Below the pieces are notes generated by a model. The model had not been told where the DNA came from, ran no database searches, and saw nothing but the letters and a program-made list of their open reading frames with translations. Below, in pieces: positions 63,061-64,000 of a DNA stretch of 64,000 bases. The stretch spans positions 1 to 64,000 of the forward strand of contig JAGBXO010000004.1 in assembly GCA_017629245.1 (NCBI GenBank). The letters are read 5' to 3'. The position numbers were made by a program, and so were the translations under genes. This stretch comes from Alphaproteobacteria bacterium (GTDB lineage Bacteria > Pseudomonadota > Alphaproteobacteria > Rs-D84). Position 1 is the first letter of the stretch. Each line of letters starts with the position of its first letter.

Positions 63061-63155
63061 ACACTACCCCTTAACTATTGCAAAACACAGCATAAAACAA
63101 ATCAGACCAAAATTTCAATACCAAAATTAAACAATATAAAAAAACACACAAAAAC

Positions 63156-63189
63156 TTGACAAATACAATTAACTGTACTATATTGTACA
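63156..63189 (+). promoter_or_regulatory. Fic gene promoter with palindromic operator candidate
   Basis: TTGACA (63156-63161), 17 bp, TATATT (63179-63184). The palindrome TGTAC-TATATT-GTACA (63174-63189) overlaps the -10, as for a repressor site. Confidence 0.6.
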
Positions 63190-63221
63190 CAAAACAACAA
63201 TATGTCAAAGGGGGACAACCT

Positions 63222-63947
63222 ATGACCAAGACACCAAAATTAAAAAACAGAATCGAATATAATCGCGAAATTATAACATACATGCTTTCTGGCACAGAAA
63301 GCACAAAACGCCTAAACAACGTTAACTGGTTACGACACGAAATTTCGTACACAGAACCGCGCACATTATTCTATATACCAAACAAAGAACAGCAACCATA
63401 CTTGGATTTTAACTGTATGCGCAACCTAGGATTAGCATACGATTACATCCTGCAAAATCCGAACGAAGAAATCGACGAAAAAGCACTATTAAACATTCAC
63501 AGTATACTATGCACAAACACACATATAGACGGTGCACATTATCGCACAACTGAAAAATTCCTTGAAATCAAGGTAAACGGAATGCGTATGAGCACCCCAA
63601 AAGTATACGAAGTACCACAAAGACTAAATGAAATTTTCTATACCTATAAAAACAGCAAAGATGACGTATTGCACCGCGCCTTTAAAATTCATTATGAATT
63701 AATCGCTTTGCAACCATTTGATGACTTTAACAAACGTACCGCCCGTTTGATTATGAACTGGATTCTGGTCCAAGGCGGCTATCGTCCAATCGTATTCAAC
63801 CGACGTGGCGACAAACAGAAATACAAAGACGCCATTGCAAACTATGCCAATGGCAACAAGCGCGCGTATTATTCATATATGCAATCATGTATGGTACGAA
63901 CCCAAGAAGACATCATCAAACTGCTAACCAAATCAAGAACTATATAA
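63222..63947 (+). CDS. Fic-domain protein with Gln in place of the motif His
   Basis: 241 residues. The Fic fold shows in FKIHYELIALQPFDDFNKRTARLI: the HPFxxGNGR motif reads QPFDDFNKRTAR, so the catalytic His is Gln. A flap/inhibitory segment is not clear. Variants of this QPF..NKR kind occur in other Fic proteins and may use another reaction or be regulatory. The ATG at 63222 follows AAAGGGGG. No antitoxin gene is beside it on the 5' side; an overlapping short frame begins 7 nt after its stop. Confidence 0.75.
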   Translation: MTKTPKLKNRIEYNREIITYMLSGTESTKRLNNVNWLRHEISYTEPRTLFYIPNKEQQPYLDFNCMRNLGLAYDYILQNPNEEIDEKALLNIHSILCTNTHIDGAHYRTTEKFLEIKVNGMRMSTPKVYEVPQRLNEIFYTYKNSKDDVLHRAFKIHYELIALQPFDDFNKRTARLIMNWILVQGGYRPIVFNRRGDKQKYKDAIANYANGNKRAYYSYMQSCMVRTQEDIIKLLTKSRTI

Positions 63948-63954
63948 AACACAA

Positions 63955-64000
63955 ATGGCAGATAAAATAAACAATCTTATCCACGGTCGCGAAACATATA
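63955..64000 (+). CDS. possible start of a further gene (truncated)
   Basis: ATG 7 nt after the Fic stop opens a frame MADKINNLIHGRETY to the window end. Too short to identify; it could be co-transcribed with the Fic gene. Confidence 0.35.
   Translation, partial: MADKINNLIHGRETY

Overview
The window looks like the chromosome of a Gram-negative, anaerobic, probably host-associated alphaproteobacterium. Outer-membrane and envelope genes (BamE, OmpA lipoprotein, beta-barrel proteins, EnvC, three M23-type proteins), a CarD-type regulator, a PpiD-like chaperone and a MotA-like/OmpA-like channel pair fit that group. Pyruvate:ferredoxin oxidoreductase points to anaerobic metabolism, and a secreted choloylglycine-hydrolase-family enzyme points to a gut habitat. 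The mix, with many lineage-specific Cys-rich secreted proteins, resembles uncultured gut alphaproteobacteria of the RF32 type; that placement is inference. The DNA is AT-rich, coding density is high, and most genes end in a compact GC-rich hairpin with T runs on both strands.

Layout. 1-480: 5' end of a surface-protein gene and its long structured leader (minus). 710-6000: M23 peptidase, prmC, Smr protein, second M23 protein, htpX, thymidine kinase. 6022-7311: tRNA-Arg, a tRNA-end repeat, a DUF1919 gene and a small gene. 7455-10483: three-gene outer-membrane/periplasmic operon. 10581-15834: tRNA-Leu and two large secreted Cys-rich proteins. 15857-22077: pth, small OMP, polA, envC-like, tyrS. 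22144-24069: radical SAM gene, Cys-rich small protein, OB-fold periplasmic protein. 24176-28064: clpX, clpP, DsbA-like, recO. 28196-31806: subtilase, ssb, REP-like repeats, secreted protein. 31884-32904: tRNA-Gln with a small island. 33025-37480: choloylglycine hydrolase family, pgk, rnhB, small membrane protein, porin-like protein. 37739-43696: repeat protein, channel pair, grpE, tpiA, ppiD. 43745-44992: second copy of the structured leader and a paralogous surface protein. 45037-49166: repeats, OmpA lipoprotein, PKD/repeat surface protein. 49202-59182: N-domain-less clpB, DUF4301, rpmB, tRNA-Leu, carD, bamE, PFOR. 59333-64000: ClpP-like paralog, hairpin repeats, efp, ppa, ctpA, Fic protein.

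The most unusual signals are regulatory or mobile. (1) A roughly 360-nt leader occurs twice in opposite orientation, 43.7 kb apart, each copy ahead of a related secreted protein. It has a promoter, a covarying first terminator and a second terminator whose stem overlaps a perfect 10-bp alternative pairing. (2) A short repeat joined to duplicated tRNA 3' ends lies beside tRNA-Arg and tRNA-Gln, the latter with an AT-rich NlpC/P60-like cargo gene. (3) A radical SAM enzyme lies next to a six-cysteine 84-residue protein. (4) Large duplicated hairpins lie downstream of efp. (5) Several promoters place the transcription start at or almost at the ATG, suggesting leaderless mRNAs. No rRNA operon, CRISPR array or recognisable transposase or integrase was seen.
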